DNA of 64,000 nucleotides from Massilia soli (lineage in GTDB: Bacteria > Pseudomonadota > Gammaproteobacteria > Burkholderiales > Burkholderiaceae_D): assembly GCF_016809835.1 (NCBI RefSeq), contig NZ_JAFBIL020000002.1:372001-436000 (forward strand), given 5' to 3'. Shown piece by piece: positions 9,180 to 17,449 of the stretch. A program made the position numbers and the translations under genes. The notes beneath the pieces were generated by a model. The model saw nothing but the letters and a program-made list of their open reading frames with translations, was not told where the DNA came from and made no database searches. Numbering within the stretch: the first letter of the stretch is position 1; each line of letters begins with the position of its first letter.

Positions 9180-10595
9180 ATGAAAATTTACCCAGTCATC
9201 CTCTCCGGCGGCGCCGGTACCCGCCTGTGGCCGCTCTCGCGCGCAGTGCTGCCCAAGCAGCTGCTGCCGCTGGTGACGGACCGCACCATGCTGCAAGAGA
9301 CAGCATTGCGGGTAGGGGACTGGCCTGAACTGATGGCGCCGCTGGTTGTCTGCGGTAATGACCATCGCTTCATGGTGGCCGAACAGATGCGCGAAATCGG
9401 CGTCACGCCGCTGGGCATCCTGCTGGAACCGGCAGGGCGCAACACCGCGCCTGCCGTGGCCGCCGCAGCCAACTACCTGATGGCGATCGATCCCGACGCC
9501 GTCATGCTGGTGCTGCCGGCCGACCACGTCATCAAGGATAAACAGGCCTTCGCCAGCGCCGTCGCGCGCGCCGCCAACACGGTGCGCGATGGCGCTCTGG
9601 CGACCTTCGGCATCGTGCCGACGGCGCCGGAGACCGGCTACGGCTACATCCGCCGCGGCGCCGCGATCGGCGCGGAAGACTGCTACCAGGTCGAGCGCTT
9701 CGTCGAAAAACCCGACGGCGCCACCGCCGAGGGGTTTGTCGCCGACGGCGGCTACTACTGGAACAGCGGCATGTTCCTGTTCCGCGCCCAGACCTACCTG
9801 AATGAACTGGCGCAGTTCAAGCCGGACATCGCCGCCGCCGCCGAAGCGGCGGTGCGCCTCGGCTACCGCGACCTCGATTTCTGCCGCCTCGACGAAGCCG
9901 CGTTCGCCGGCAGCCCGTCGGACTCGATCGACTACGCGGTGATGGAGCGGACCTCGCACGCGGTGGTGGTGCCGGCCGATATCGGCTGGAGCGATGTCGG
10001 CTCCTGGTCGGCGCTGTGGGAAGTGCAGCAGGGCGATGCCGACGGCAACGTCCAGCGCGGCGACGTCTACCTGGACGGCGTATCCAATTCGCTGGTGCGT
10101 GCCGAAAGCCGCATCGTCGCCGTGGTCGGCGTGTCCGACCTGGTCGTGGTGGAAACACCGGACGCGGTGCTGGTGGCGCACAAGAGCCAGGTCCAGCGCG
10201 TCAAGCAGATCGTCGACCACCTGAAGTTCAAAGATCGTACCGAGCACCTCCACCACACCAAGGTGTACCGTCCGTGGGGTTACTACGAAGGCATCGATGC
10301 GGGCGAGCGCTTCCAGGTCAAGCGCATCTGCGTCAAGCCGGGCGAAAAGCTGTCGCTGCAGATGCACCACCACCGCGCCGAGCACTGGGTTGTCGTCAGC
10401 GGCACCGCGCGGGTCACCTGCGGCGAGACGGTCAGCCTGCTGGCCGAGAACGAGTCGACCTATATTCCGATCGGCATGAACCACCGCCTGGAAAATCCGG
10501 GCAAGGTGCCGCTCCACATCATCGAGGTCCAGTCGGGCAGCTACCTTGGCGAGGACGATATCGTCAGGTTCGAAGACATTTACCAACGCGCGTAA
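9180..10595 (+). CDS. manC: mannose-1-phosphate guanylyltransferase / mannose-6-phosphate isomerase
   Basis: This 471-residue bifunctional type II enzyme makes GDP-mannose. The N-terminal domain starts VILSGGAGTRLWPLSR, with the pyrophosphorylase motif and FVEKP near residue 175. The C-terminal cupin domain (about residues 360-470) has RPWGYYE, the metal-site QMHHHRAEHW, and IPIGMNHRLENPG, as in AlgA/ManC isomerase domains. Length matches the family. It begins 12 bases after the preceding nucleotidyltransferase and is followed by a strong terminator, so it ends the polysaccharide operon. Mannose or a derivative is therefore a likely constituent of the polymer. Confidence 0.95.
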   Translation: MKIYPVILSGGAGTRLWPLSRAVLPKQLLPLVTDRTMLQETALRVGDWPELMAPLVVCGNDHRFMVAEQMREIGVTPLGILLEPAGRNTAPAVAAAANYLMAIDPDAVMLVLPADHVIKDKQAFASAVARAANTVRDGALATFGIVPTAPETGYGYIRRGAAIGAEDCYQVERFVEKPDGATAEGFVADGGYYWNSGMFLFRAQTYLNELAQFKPDIAAAAEAAVRLGYRDLDFCRLDEAAFAGSPSDSIDYAVMERTSHAVVVPADIGWSDVGSWSALWEVQQGDADGNVQRGDVYLDGVSNSLVRAESRIVAVVGVSDLVVVETPDAVLVAHKSQVQRVKQIVDHLKFKDRTEHLHHTKVYRPWGYYEGIDAGERFQVKRICVKPGEKLSLQMHHHRAEHWVVVSGTARVTCGETVSLLAENESTYIPIGMNHRLENPGKVPLHIIEVQSGSYLGEDDIVRFEDIYQRA

Positions 10596-10606
10596 GCGCG
10601 GCAAGC

Positions 10607-10632
10607 AAGGAGGCTCAGGCCTCCTTTTTTTT
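10607..10632 (+). terminator. rho-independent terminator after manC
   Basis: AAGGAGGC and GCCTCCTT form a perfect 8-bp stem with a TCAG loop, followed directly by a T run. It lies 11 bases after the manC stop and closes the polysaccharide operon. Confidence 0.9.
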
Positions 10633-10708
10633 CGTCCGGAAATGCGCACCGACTGTCAGGGCCACTGTGGTAGGTTTCACTGATCACCGCAGCTTGAAGG
10701 GGGATGAG

Positions 10709-11536
10709 ATGAACAACATCAAAATGGCGGGCGCCGCCCTGGTGCTGGCCTGCGCGTTGCCGGCCACCGCAGGCGCCATCCTTGGCGGCAGCGCACTGCT
10801 TGACGCCAGCGGCCACGCCCAGCTCGAGCGCTGGCTGGGGCAGGGCAAGTTCGACGTGTCGAACGTGTTCACGCGCGGCCTGGACGACAGCTCGGTCGAT
10901 TTCCATGCAGCCACGGACGGCCGCGGCCCGACCTTTACCCTGATGCAGGTCACCAACGCGAGCGGCCACAGCTTCCTGGTGGGCGGCTTCAATCCGCAAA
11001 GCTGGTCGTCCAGCGACGGCTGGCACGACACGCCAGGCGATCCGTATCGCAGCGCCTTCATCTTCAACATGACCGAGCCGGCGCTGTACCGCCAGGTGCT
11101 GTCCGATTACGTGCTGCCCAGCCAGGGCGAGCGCCAGACCTTCAACGGCATCGATTACGGCCCCACCTTCGGCACCGGGCACGACCTGTACGTCAACGCC
11201 GCGCTGACGGCGGCGTTCTCGTGGCAGGTCACCTATGGCGATCCGCTCGATTCCGGCTTGTCGATCATCGACCGCTCGCTCGGCGGGCAGCTGGTGAAAG
11301 TCGATGCGCTGGAGGTGTTCACGCTGTCGCCAATTCCCGAGCCGGCCACCTACGCGATGCTGCTGGCCGGGCTGGCGCTGCTGGGCGGCGCGATCCGGCG
11401 CGCCTGTCCCTCCTCGGTCTCGCGCTGGCGCGGATGGCCGGCAACAGCTGCTGCCCGCGGTGGTGACCGGGTCCGAGCCGCTGTATCCGGTGCAGCGAAC
11501 ACTGATCCAGGACGTATCCGGCTGCAAGGTGGTTGA
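10709..11536 (+). CDS. PEP-CTERM sorting-signal protein with an aberrant C-terminal extension
   Basis: This 275-residue exported protein has a signal peptide at residues 1-22 (Lys, then a hydrophobic run ending ATAGA). A globular domain of unknown function is followed by a C-terminal PEP-CTERM segment, IPEPATYAMLLAGLALLGGAIRR, near residues 208-230. Normally the protein ends right after the basic cluster, but here about 45 unrelated residues follow. The DNA coding for this extension matches, in other frames, a decayed CapK-like gene (11401-11646), so the original stop was probably lost in a deletion. PEP-CTERM proteins are processed by exosortase in the inner membrane. The ATG at 10709 follows AAGGGGGATGAG. 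Confidence 0.8.
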   Translation: MNNIKMAGAALVLACALPATAGAILGGSALLDASGHAQLERWLGQGKFDVSNVFTRGLDDSSVDFHAATDGRGPTFTLMQVTNASGHSFLVGGFNPQSWSSSDGWHDTPGDPYRSAFIFNMTEPALYRQVLSDYVLPSQGERQTFNGIDYGPTFGTGHDLYVNAALTAAFSWQVTYGDPLDSGLSIIDRSLGGQLVKVDALEVFTLSPIPEPATYAMLLAGLALLGGAIRRACPSSVSRWRGWPATAAARGGDRVRAAVSGAANTDPGRIRLQGG

Positions 11537-11646
11537 TTTATACGGCATGGCCGAACATCAGCAACAAGCTCGACGTCAGCCTGCGCATACTCGACGACAT
11601 CCCGCTGCTGCCGAGCGGAAAATACCAATGGGTGGCGCAGGAATGA
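11401..11646 (+). pseudogene. relic of a CapK/phenylacetate-CoA ligase-like gene
   Basis: Three frame pieces recall this family. At 11401-11441 one frame reads SLLGLALARMAG. At 11442-11556 another reads AVVTGSEPLYPVQR and then VVDLYGMAEH, with the family's YGxxE motif. At 11551-11646 a third reads LDVSLRILDDIPLLPSGKYQ and ends with a natural stop, like the family's C-terminal tail. A frameshift near 11441 and an internal loss of roughly 100 codons near 11556 explain the arrangement. An intact relative ends at 537. This is my own alignment by eye; a protein search of the three frames would confirm it. Confidence 0.7.
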
Positions 11647-11746
11647 CCGGGCGCGCGCTTAATCGCGTCGGCCCGTGCCGCGCGGCGGCGCCGCTATAAT
11701 CGAGCGGCCGCTGCCGGCGTGGTGTGTTGACAGACCAGGGGCCCCG

Positions 11747-12775
11747 ATGCGACTGCGTGTAACCGTGACCGTCTTTCTGTGCCTGGCCGGCATGGCGCAC
11801 GCCGCGCACGCGCAGTTCAAGGCCGCGCCGCGCGCCCGCTTGACGCCATCGCAGCTGGCCATCGTCATCAACGACGACGACCCCAACAGCGTCGCGGTGG
11901 GCGCGTATTACCGCAAGGTGCGCGACATCCCGCACGCCAACGTGGTGCATGTCAACATCCCGAACCGGCCGCAGCGGCTCGACGCGGCCCAGTTCGCCGT
12001 GCTCAAGAAGGACATCGACCGCCAGCTCGGCGCGGGCATCGAGGCGGTACTGATGATCTGGACCGCGCCCTACGCGGTCGAATGCAACGCCATCACCAGC
12101 GCCTTCACGCTCGGTTTCGACGCCGCCCAATGCCTGCGCAGCTGCGCCCCCGGGCGCCCCAGCAAATATTTCAATTCCGCCGCCACCCAGCCTTATACGC
12201 AGGACGGGATGCGGCTATCGATGCTGCTGCCCACCGAATCGGTGCCGCAGGCCAAAGCGGTCATCGACCGCGGCGTCGCCGCCGGCTTTCGGGTGCTGCC
12301 CGCTACCGCCTACTTCATGGTCACGTCGGACGCGGCGCGCAATGCGCGCGCCAGGTTTTATCCGCCGCCGGCGCGGCTGGCCTCCAGAAAAATCGCCACC
12401 AGGGTCGTCAAGGCCGACGTGCTCGAAGGCGCCGACGACATCATCATCTACCAGACCGGCATGCGCCACGTGGGCAAGCTCGACACGCTGGGATTCCGCC
12501 CCGGCGCGCTGGCCGACCACCTGACGTCGCTGGGAGGCGACCTGCTCGGCCAATCGCAGATGAGCAGCCTGCGCTGGCTCGAGGCGGGCGCCACGGCCAG
12601 CTACGGCACGGTCAGCGAGCCGTGCAACCACTGGCAGAAATTCCCCCATCCGGCCATCCTGCTCAAGCACTACGTCGGCGGCGCCAGCGCCATCGAAGCC
12701 TACTGGAAAAGCGTTGCCTGGCCCGCCCAGGGCCTGTTCATCGGCGAGCCGCTCGCCACCCCTTACCGCCGCTAG
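11747..12775 (+). CDS. TIGR03790 family exported protein
   Basis: This 342-residue protein has a signal peptide (residues 1-24, ending AHAAHAQ). The start of the mature part, QLAIVINDDDPNSVAVGAYY, followed by RDIPHANVVHVNIP, is characteristic of the TIGR03790 family. As I recall, that family is found only in genomes carrying exosortase, and its biochemical role is unknown. The mature protein has three cysteine positions (VECNA, QCLRSC, EPCNHW). It is a stand-alone gene between the CapK relic and the nuclease operon. The ATG at 11747 is chosen because the signal peptide begins there; an extension to 11675 adds unlikely sequence. A TATAAT hexamer sits at 11695-11700 but without a good -35. Confidence 0.85.
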   Translation: MRLRVTVTVFLCLAGMAHAAHAQFKAAPRARLTPSQLAIVINDDDPNSVAVGAYYRKVRDIPHANVVHVNIPNRPQRLDAAQFAVLKKDIDRQLGAGIEAVLMIWTAPYAVECNAITSAFTLGFDAAQCLRSCAPGRPSKYFNSAATQPYTQDGMRLSMLLPTESVPQAKAVIDRGVAAGFRVLPATAYFMVTSDAARNARARFYPPPARLASRKIATRVVKADVLEGADDIIIYQTGMRHVGKLDTLGFRPGALADHLTSLGGDLLGQSQMSSLRWLEAGATASYGTVSEPCNHWQKFPHPAILLKHYVGGASAIEAYWKSVAWPAQGLFIGEPLATPYRR

Positions 12776-12819
12776 CAACGCCGGCGCCGCATGCAGGGCG
12801 CATAGGGCGGAACGCCAAA

Positions 12820-12837
12820 TTAGTCCGATCGGACTAA
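12820..12837. promoter_or_regulatory. perfect 18-bp palindrome, candidate operator
   Basis: TTAGTCCGATCGGACTAA is a perfect palindrome with 9-bp arms and no spacer. It lies in the 191-base gap between the TIGR03790 gene and the nuclease gene, about 130 bases before the nuclease start. It has no T run, so it is not a terminator. Its size suits a dimeric transcription factor; the regulator is unknown. Confidence 0.6.
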
Positions 12838-12876
12838 GCCGCAGTCATCAGCTTGTCATTTAACGCAATTACTATC

Positions 12877-12910
12877 CTTTTTGCTAACAAGCAGTACTTT
12901 TTGCTAACAA
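12877..12910. promoter_or_regulatory. two 14-bp direct repeats spaced two helical turns
   Basis: CTTTTTGCTAACAA occurs at 12877-12890 and again at 12897-12910, exactly 20 bases apart. The repeats sit 57-90 bases upstream of the nuclease start in AT-richer DNA. The spacing puts both copies on the same face of the helix, as expected for tandem binding of a regulator. Confidence 0.55.
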
Positions 12911-12966
12911 TCGGCGGCTTCGGGCATGGTCTTTCCATCACGGCTGGCGTTTTTACGGGACTTTCA

Positions 12967-15957
12967 ATGACTAAGATTCATGCTCCAGGACGCCTTACCG
13001 TCCTCGCCGCGTTGCTCGCCGGGATGGCCGCGCCAGCCTTCGGCGCATCCGACATCGTCATCAGCCAGGTGTATGGCGGCGGCGGCAATAACGGCTCTGT
13101 CTACAAATACGATTTCGTCGAGTTGTTCAACCGCGGCGCGACCGCGGTCAGCCTCGACGGCATGAGCATCCAGTACACCTCGTCGAACGGTCCCGGCGCG
13201 ACCGGCACCAGCAACTGGGGCGTCGCCGTCCTGCCCGCGAAGACGCTGCAGCCGGGCCAGTTCTTGCTGATGCAGATGGCCGCGGGCGCAGGCACCCAGC
13301 CGAACCTGCCGGTCACGCCCGATGGTAATGGCAGCCTCAACCTTTCCGGCACGGGCGGCAAGATCTTGCTCAGCAGCGGCAGCGCGCCGCTGACCGGTTT
13401 CCAGCCGACCACCTCGGTGCTGGACTTGCTTGGCTGGGGCCAGACCAATGGCTTTGAAGGCGCGTTCGCGGCAGGCACGAGCAACGCCACCGCAATTGCC
13501 CGCATCAACGCCTGCACCGACACCGACAACAACGCGGCCGACTTCGCCGTGCAGGCGCCGGCGCCGCGCAATACCGACACCGCGGCGACGCCGTGCGGCG
13601 GCACGCCGGTGTTCCCGATCATCGCCAGCTGCCCAGCGAGCCTGATGGTCCAGCAGGGCGTGGCCGGCTCGGCGCCGCTGTCGGCGTCGGACGAGGACGG
13701 CATCGTCACCGCCGCGTCGATCACCGGCGGTTCGGTCGCAGGCATCGCGCTGGCAGGCTTCAGCGCCGCCGCTGGCAACGGCCAGGCCTCGACCGTGAAC
13801 TTGAATGTCGCCGCCAATGTGGCCGTCGGCAGCTATCCGGTGGTCGTCAACTTCACCAACAACCAGGAGCAGAGTAAGAGCTGCACCATCAACGTCAGCG
13901 TGCAGGGCCTGGCCGCCGTCACCCATACGATTCCTGAAATCCAGGGCGCGGACGCCAAGAGCCCGTACGACAACACCGTGCAGACCACCGAAGGCGTGAT
14001 CACGCACAAGGTCAGCACCGGCTTCTTCATCCAGGATGCGGCCGGCGACGGCCTCGCCACCACCTCGGACGGTATTTTCGTCTACATGGCCAACACCCCG
14101 GTGACTGCCAGCGTCGGCGACCTGGTCCGCGTGACCGGCACCGTCACCGAGTTCACCCCAACCGGCGCCAGCCGCAGCTACACCGAGCTGAAGGACACCA
14201 GCGCGATCCTGGTGCGCAGCAGCGGCCATGCGGTGACGCCGACCAATATCGATTCGCTGGCCGCACTGGCCAACGTCGAAGGCATGCTGGTCAACTTCAC
14301 CAATACGCTGACCGTCAACCAGACCGGCTTCCTCGGCCAGCGCGGCGAACTGACCCTGTCGGTGGGCCGCCGCGAGACGCCGACCAACCGCTTCCGCCCG
14401 AATTCGCCGGAAGCGCTGGCGCTGGCTGCCGAGAACAATGCCAACCAGATCGTCCTCGACGACAGCATCTTCGTCACGCCGGTAGTGATTCCGTATATCG
14501 GCGAAGACAGCACCGTGCGCGCCGGCGACAGCGTGACCGGCCTGACCGGCGTGGTCGATTTCGGCGCCATCGGCGGTGGCGGCGCCGCCTTCAAGCTGCA
14601 GCCGACCGAAGCACCGATGTTCTCGCGCACCAACCCGCGCACCGAGGCGCCAGTGGTCGCCGCCGGTAACGTCAAGGTGGCCAGCGCCAACGTGCTGAAC
14701 TACTTCACCACCTTCACCAACGGCAGCGACGTCAGCGGCGCGACCAACCAGGGCTGCAAGGTCGGCAGCACCACGCGCGCATCGAACTGCCGCGGCGCCG
14801 ACAACCTGGCCGAGTACGTGCGCCAGCGCGACAAGATCGTCCATTCGCTCAAGGCCATCGACGCCGACGTGGTCGGCCTGATGGAAATCCAGAATAACGA
14901 CGACGTCGCCGTGTCGTACCTGGTCGATGCGCTCAACCAGGCCGTCGGCTTTGCCACCTACGCCTATGTGCCGCGTCCGCCGGCATTGGGCACCGACGCG
15001 ATCCGGGTGGCGATGATCTACAAGCCTGCCAAGGTCACGCTGCAAGGCGCGGCGCTGTCCGACGGCGACGCGGTCAACAACCGTCCGCCGATGGCGCAGA
15101 CCTTCAAGGCCGCCAACGGCGCGCGCTTCTCGGTCATCGTCAACCACCTGAAGTCGAAGGGTTGCGGCGGCGCGTCCGGCCTCAACGCCGATCTCGGCGA
15201 CGGCCAGTCGTGCTTCAACGCCGACCGCGTCGAACAGGCGGTGCGCCTGCGCGACGTGTTCATCCCGCAGGTGGTCGCCGCCAGCGGCGACAGCGACGTG
15301 CTGGTCATCGGCGACATGAACGCGCATGGCTTCGAAGATCCGATCCATGAACTGACCAAGGCCGGCTATGTCAACCAGCTCGAACGCTTCGTGCGCCCGC
15401 ATGGCATTCCTTACTCGTACGTGTTCGGCGGCCAGAGCGCCTACCTCGACCATGCACTGGCAAGCGCCTCGCTCAACGGCCAGGTTGCCGGCGCCGTCGA
15501 GTGGCACAACAATGCCGACGAGCCGGAAGTGATCGACTACAACCTGGACGGCAAGCCGCAGGACCTGTACGTCAACAACGCCTACCGCGCGTCGGACCAT
15601 GATCCGGTCGTCGTCAGCCTGGCCCTGGCGCCAACCTATGCCGACGCCACCGCCAGCTTCAGCCGCGCGCTGTCGGGCCCGACCTACAACCGCAGCACCG
15701 GCAAGTACGCCGGCAAGGCGACCTTCACCAACAAGACCGGCGCCACCATCAGCGGCCCGTTCCATGTGACGTTCAGCGGCCTGGCTGCCGGCATCACGCT
15801 CGACAACGCGAGCGGCCAGCACAACGGCGTGCCGTACATCACTGCCAGTGCGGCATCGGTCGCACCAGGCGCGACCGTCACCGTGTCGATGACCTTTACC
15901 AACCCAGCCAAAGCCGCCATCGGTTTCAGCAATGCCGTGTACACCGGCGCTTTCTAA
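12967..15957 (+). CDS. large secreted nuclease of the ExeM/endonuclease-exonuclease-phosphatase type
   Basis: This 996-residue exported protein has a signal peptide at residues 1-27 (ending PAFGA). The order after it is a lamin-tail domain (DIVISQVYGGGG to about residue 200), an Ig/cadherin-like linker, an OB-fold segment (about residues 320-400), and a catalytic endonuclease/exonuclease/phosphatase domain (about residues 560-885). The domain has LMEIQNN, FSVIVNHLKSKG, VIGDMNAHG and the terminal SDHDPVVV, which hold the metal and catalytic residues. The last 110 residues form a beta-rich tail. No PEP-CTERM or LPXTG-like anchor is present, so release by a secretion system is likely. ExeM-like enzymes degrade extracellular DNA. 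A PEP-CTERM gene follows after 3 bases. Confidence 0.88.
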   Translation: MTKIHAPGRLTVLAALLAGMAAPAFGASDIVISQVYGGGGNNGSVYKYDFVELFNRGATAVSLDGMSIQYTSSNGPGATGTSNWGVAVLPAKTLQPGQFLLMQMAAGAGTQPNLPVTPDGNGSLNLSGTGGKILLSSGSAPLTGFQPTTSVLDLLGWGQTNGFEGAFAAGTSNATAIARINACTDTDNNAADFAVQAPAPRNTDTAATPCGGTPVFPIIASCPASLMVQQGVAGSAPLSASDEDGIVTAASITGGSVAGIALAGFSAAAGNGQASTVNLNVAANVAVGSYPVVVNFTNNQEQSKSCTINVSVQGLAAVTHTIPEIQGADAKSPYDNTVQTTEGVITHKVSTGFFIQDAAGDGLATTSDGIFVYMANTPVTASVGDLVRVTGTVTEFTPTGASRSYTELKDTSAILVRSSGHAVTPTNIDSLAALANVEGMLVNFTNTLTVNQTGFLGQRGELTLSVGRRETPTNRFRPNSPEALALAAENNANQIVLDDSIFVTPVVIPYIGEDSTVRAGDSVTGLTGVVDFGAIGGGGAAFKLQPTEAPMFSRTNPRTEAPVVAAGNVKVASANVLNYFTTFTNGSDVSGATNQGCKVGSTTRASNCRGADNLAEYVRQRDKIVHSLKAIDADVVGLMEIQNNDDVAVSYLVDALNQAVGFATYAYVPRPPALGTDAIRVAMIYKPAKVTLQGAALSDGDAVNNRPPMAQTFKAANGARFSVIVNHLKSKGCGGASGLNADLGDGQSCFNADRVEQAVRLRDVFIPQVVAASGDSDVLVIGDMNAHGFEDPIHELTKAGYVNQLERFVRPHGIPYSYVFGGQSAYLDHALASASLNGQVAGAVEWHNNADEPEVIDYNLDGKPQDLYVNNAYRASDHDPVVVSLALAPTYADATASFSRALSGPTYNRSTGKYAGKATFTNKTGATISGPFHVTFSGLAAGITLDNASGQHNGVPYITASAASVAPGATVTVSMTFTNPAKAAIGFSNAVYTGAF

Positions 15958-15960
15958 GGA

Positions 15961-16584
15961 ATGACCAACATGTTCAACATTCAAAACCTCTTGCGCCAGG
16001 CAATGCTCGCCCTGGTACTGTGCGGCGCCAGCATCGCTGCCCACGCTGACGTGATCGCGGGCAGCTACCGCGTCACGCTCAATTCGAACGTCGCCGGCGC
16101 GACCTTCCTCGACATGAACTTCAACGGCTTCGACGGTGCGGCGGTGGCCACGGCCACCATCTCCAACCTGCAGGGCGCGTTCAATGGCGTCGATTCGACC
16201 ATCGGCATCGTCGGCGAGCTGCCGGGCGGCGTCTTCTCCATCGACAACCAGGGCTCGAATTTCCTGACCCACAGCATCACCGCGGGCGGCTTGCTGAGCT
16301 TTGACGTGGTGTTCAGCGGCGCGTTCATGACCGATCTGGGCGAGTTCACCAGCGTCTTCTCGGCGGCGCTGCTCGATGCCGACTATATGCCGCTTGGCAA
16401 CCCAGAAGGCGACGTGATCTTCTCGATCGCCCAGCTGAGCGCGGCCGGTGCGGCCGCCGTCGGCATCGAGACCTTCGGCGACGCCATGGTGACGGTCAAC
16501 GCGGTGCCGGAACCGTCCGAATTGCTGCTGATGCTGACCGGCCTGGCGCTGATGGGCGCGATGGTGCGCCGCCGCCAGCGTTAA
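15961..16584 (+). CDS. PEP-CTERM protein (resembles the NF038129 family)
   Basis: This 207-residue protein has a signal peptide at residues 1-30 (ending AAHAD). A compact beta-rich domain beginning SYRVTLNSNVAG is followed by a C-terminal VPEPSELLLMLTGLALMGAM and the RRRQR basic end, a textbook exosortase sorting signal. The resemblance to NF038129-type proteins is from memory. It starts 3 bases after the nuclease stop, so the two are surely co-transcribed; the PEP-CTERM partner may retain or position the nuclease at the surface (inference). A terminator follows at 16622. Confidence 0.85.
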   Translation: MTNMFNIQNLLRQAMLALVLCGASIAAHADVIAGSYRVTLNSNVAGATFLDMNFNGFDGAAVATATISNLQGAFNGVDSTIGIVGELPGGVFSIDNQGSNFLTHSITAGGLLSFDVVFSGAFMTDLGEFTSVFSAALLDADYMPLGNPEGDVIFSIAQLSAAGAAAVGIETFGDAMVTVNAVPEPSELLLMLTGLALMGAMVRRRQR

Positions 16585-16621
16585 GCGATGCGGCCACGGG
16601 CCACACCGGCCCGTGTTGTGC

Positions 16622-16660
16622 AAGCACATTTGTTCGGAAACGACAGATGTGCTTTTTTTT
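16622..16660 (+). terminator. rho-independent terminator after the nuclease/PEP-CTERM operon
   Basis: AAGCACAT and ATGTGCTT pair around a 17-base loop and are followed by eight T residues. It separates the nuclease operon from the regulator pair. Confidence 0.8.
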
Positions 16661-16719
16661 ATCCGCTGTGCAACTTGTCTCTTAGAATAGGACAGGTTTT
16701 TCATGCACAGGGTTTTTTC

Positions 16720-17445
16720 ATGGCAGCAAAGGTTCTCGTGGTGGATGCCGACCAGGCGGTCCAGCAGCTTATCGGACTCAACCTCGCAAGCGCGGGCTAC
16801 CAGGTCCTGGCCGCCGGCGGTGCCGAGGCGGCCCTGTTGATGCTCGACGAGGATCTGCCCGACCTGGTGCTGTCGGAATGGACGCTGCCGGGGCAGTCCG
16901 GCGTGGCGCTGGTGCGGCGCATGCGTGCGCAGCCACGCACGCGCGAACTGCCGGCGATCATCGTCAGCGGACGCTGTTGCGAGCATGACAAGGTGCTGGC
17001 GCTGGAGTCCGGCGCCGACGATTACATTACCAAACCATTCGGCACCCGCGAAATGCTGGCCCGCATCCACGCGCTGTTGCGCCGGCGAGCGCCGCACGCG
17101 GCGGCGGACACCATCCAGATGGCCGGCCTGCGGCTTGAGCCCGGCACCCAGCAAGTGACGGCGGGCGTCCAACAGATCTCGCTCGGCCCGATCGAATTCC
17201 GCTTGCTCAATTTTCTGATGCACCATCCGGAGCGCGTCCATAGCCGTTCCCAGCTGCTCGACAAGGTGTGGGGCAGCCACGTCTACCTCGACGAGCGCAC
17301 CGTCGACGCCCATGTCGGTCGCCTGCGCAGCGCGCTGCAGCCGAGCGGCCACCACGAGCATATCCAGACCGTGCGCGGCAGCGGCTACCGCTTCGTGGTC
17401 GCATCGGAAACCCGTCAGCGGCTGGGCTGGCCGAGCGCGGCCTGA
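16720..17445 (+). CDS. OmpR/PhoB-family response regulator with altered receiver
   Basis: This 241-residue protein has a receiver domain (residues 1-120) and a winged-helix DNA-binding domain (about 135-230, with RVHSRSQLLDKVWG and VDAHVGRLR). It aligns without gaps to the E. coli PhoB receiver over its first 105 residues. The phosphoacceptor Asp53 is Glu (LSEWTLPG), acidic-pocket Asp10 is Ala (VVDADQ), Thr83 is Ser, and Lys105 is kept. A D-to-E change often mimics phosphorylation, so this regulator may be active without a kinase; no histidine kinase is next to it. The ATG at 16720 begins the receiver fold. epsA starts 4 bases after its stop. Confidence 0.88.
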   Translation: MAAKVLVVDADQAVQQLIGLNLASAGYQVLAAGGAEAALLMLDEDLPDLVLSEWTLPGQSGVALVRRMRAQPRTRELPAIIVSGRCCEHDKVLALESGADDYITKPFGTREMLARIHALLRRRAPHAAADTIQMAGLRLEPGTQQVTAGVQQISLGPIEFRLLNFLMHHPERVHSRSQLLDKVWGSHVYLDERTVDAHVGRLRSALQPSGHHEHIQTVRGSGYRFVVASETRQRLGWPSAA

Positions 17446-17449
17446 CGCC

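Noticed and set aside
11695-11700. TATAAT as the promoter of the TIGR03790 gene
   Set aside because: No acceptable -35 at 16-18 bases; the DNA upstream is the decayed CapK relic, so the hexamer may be chance.
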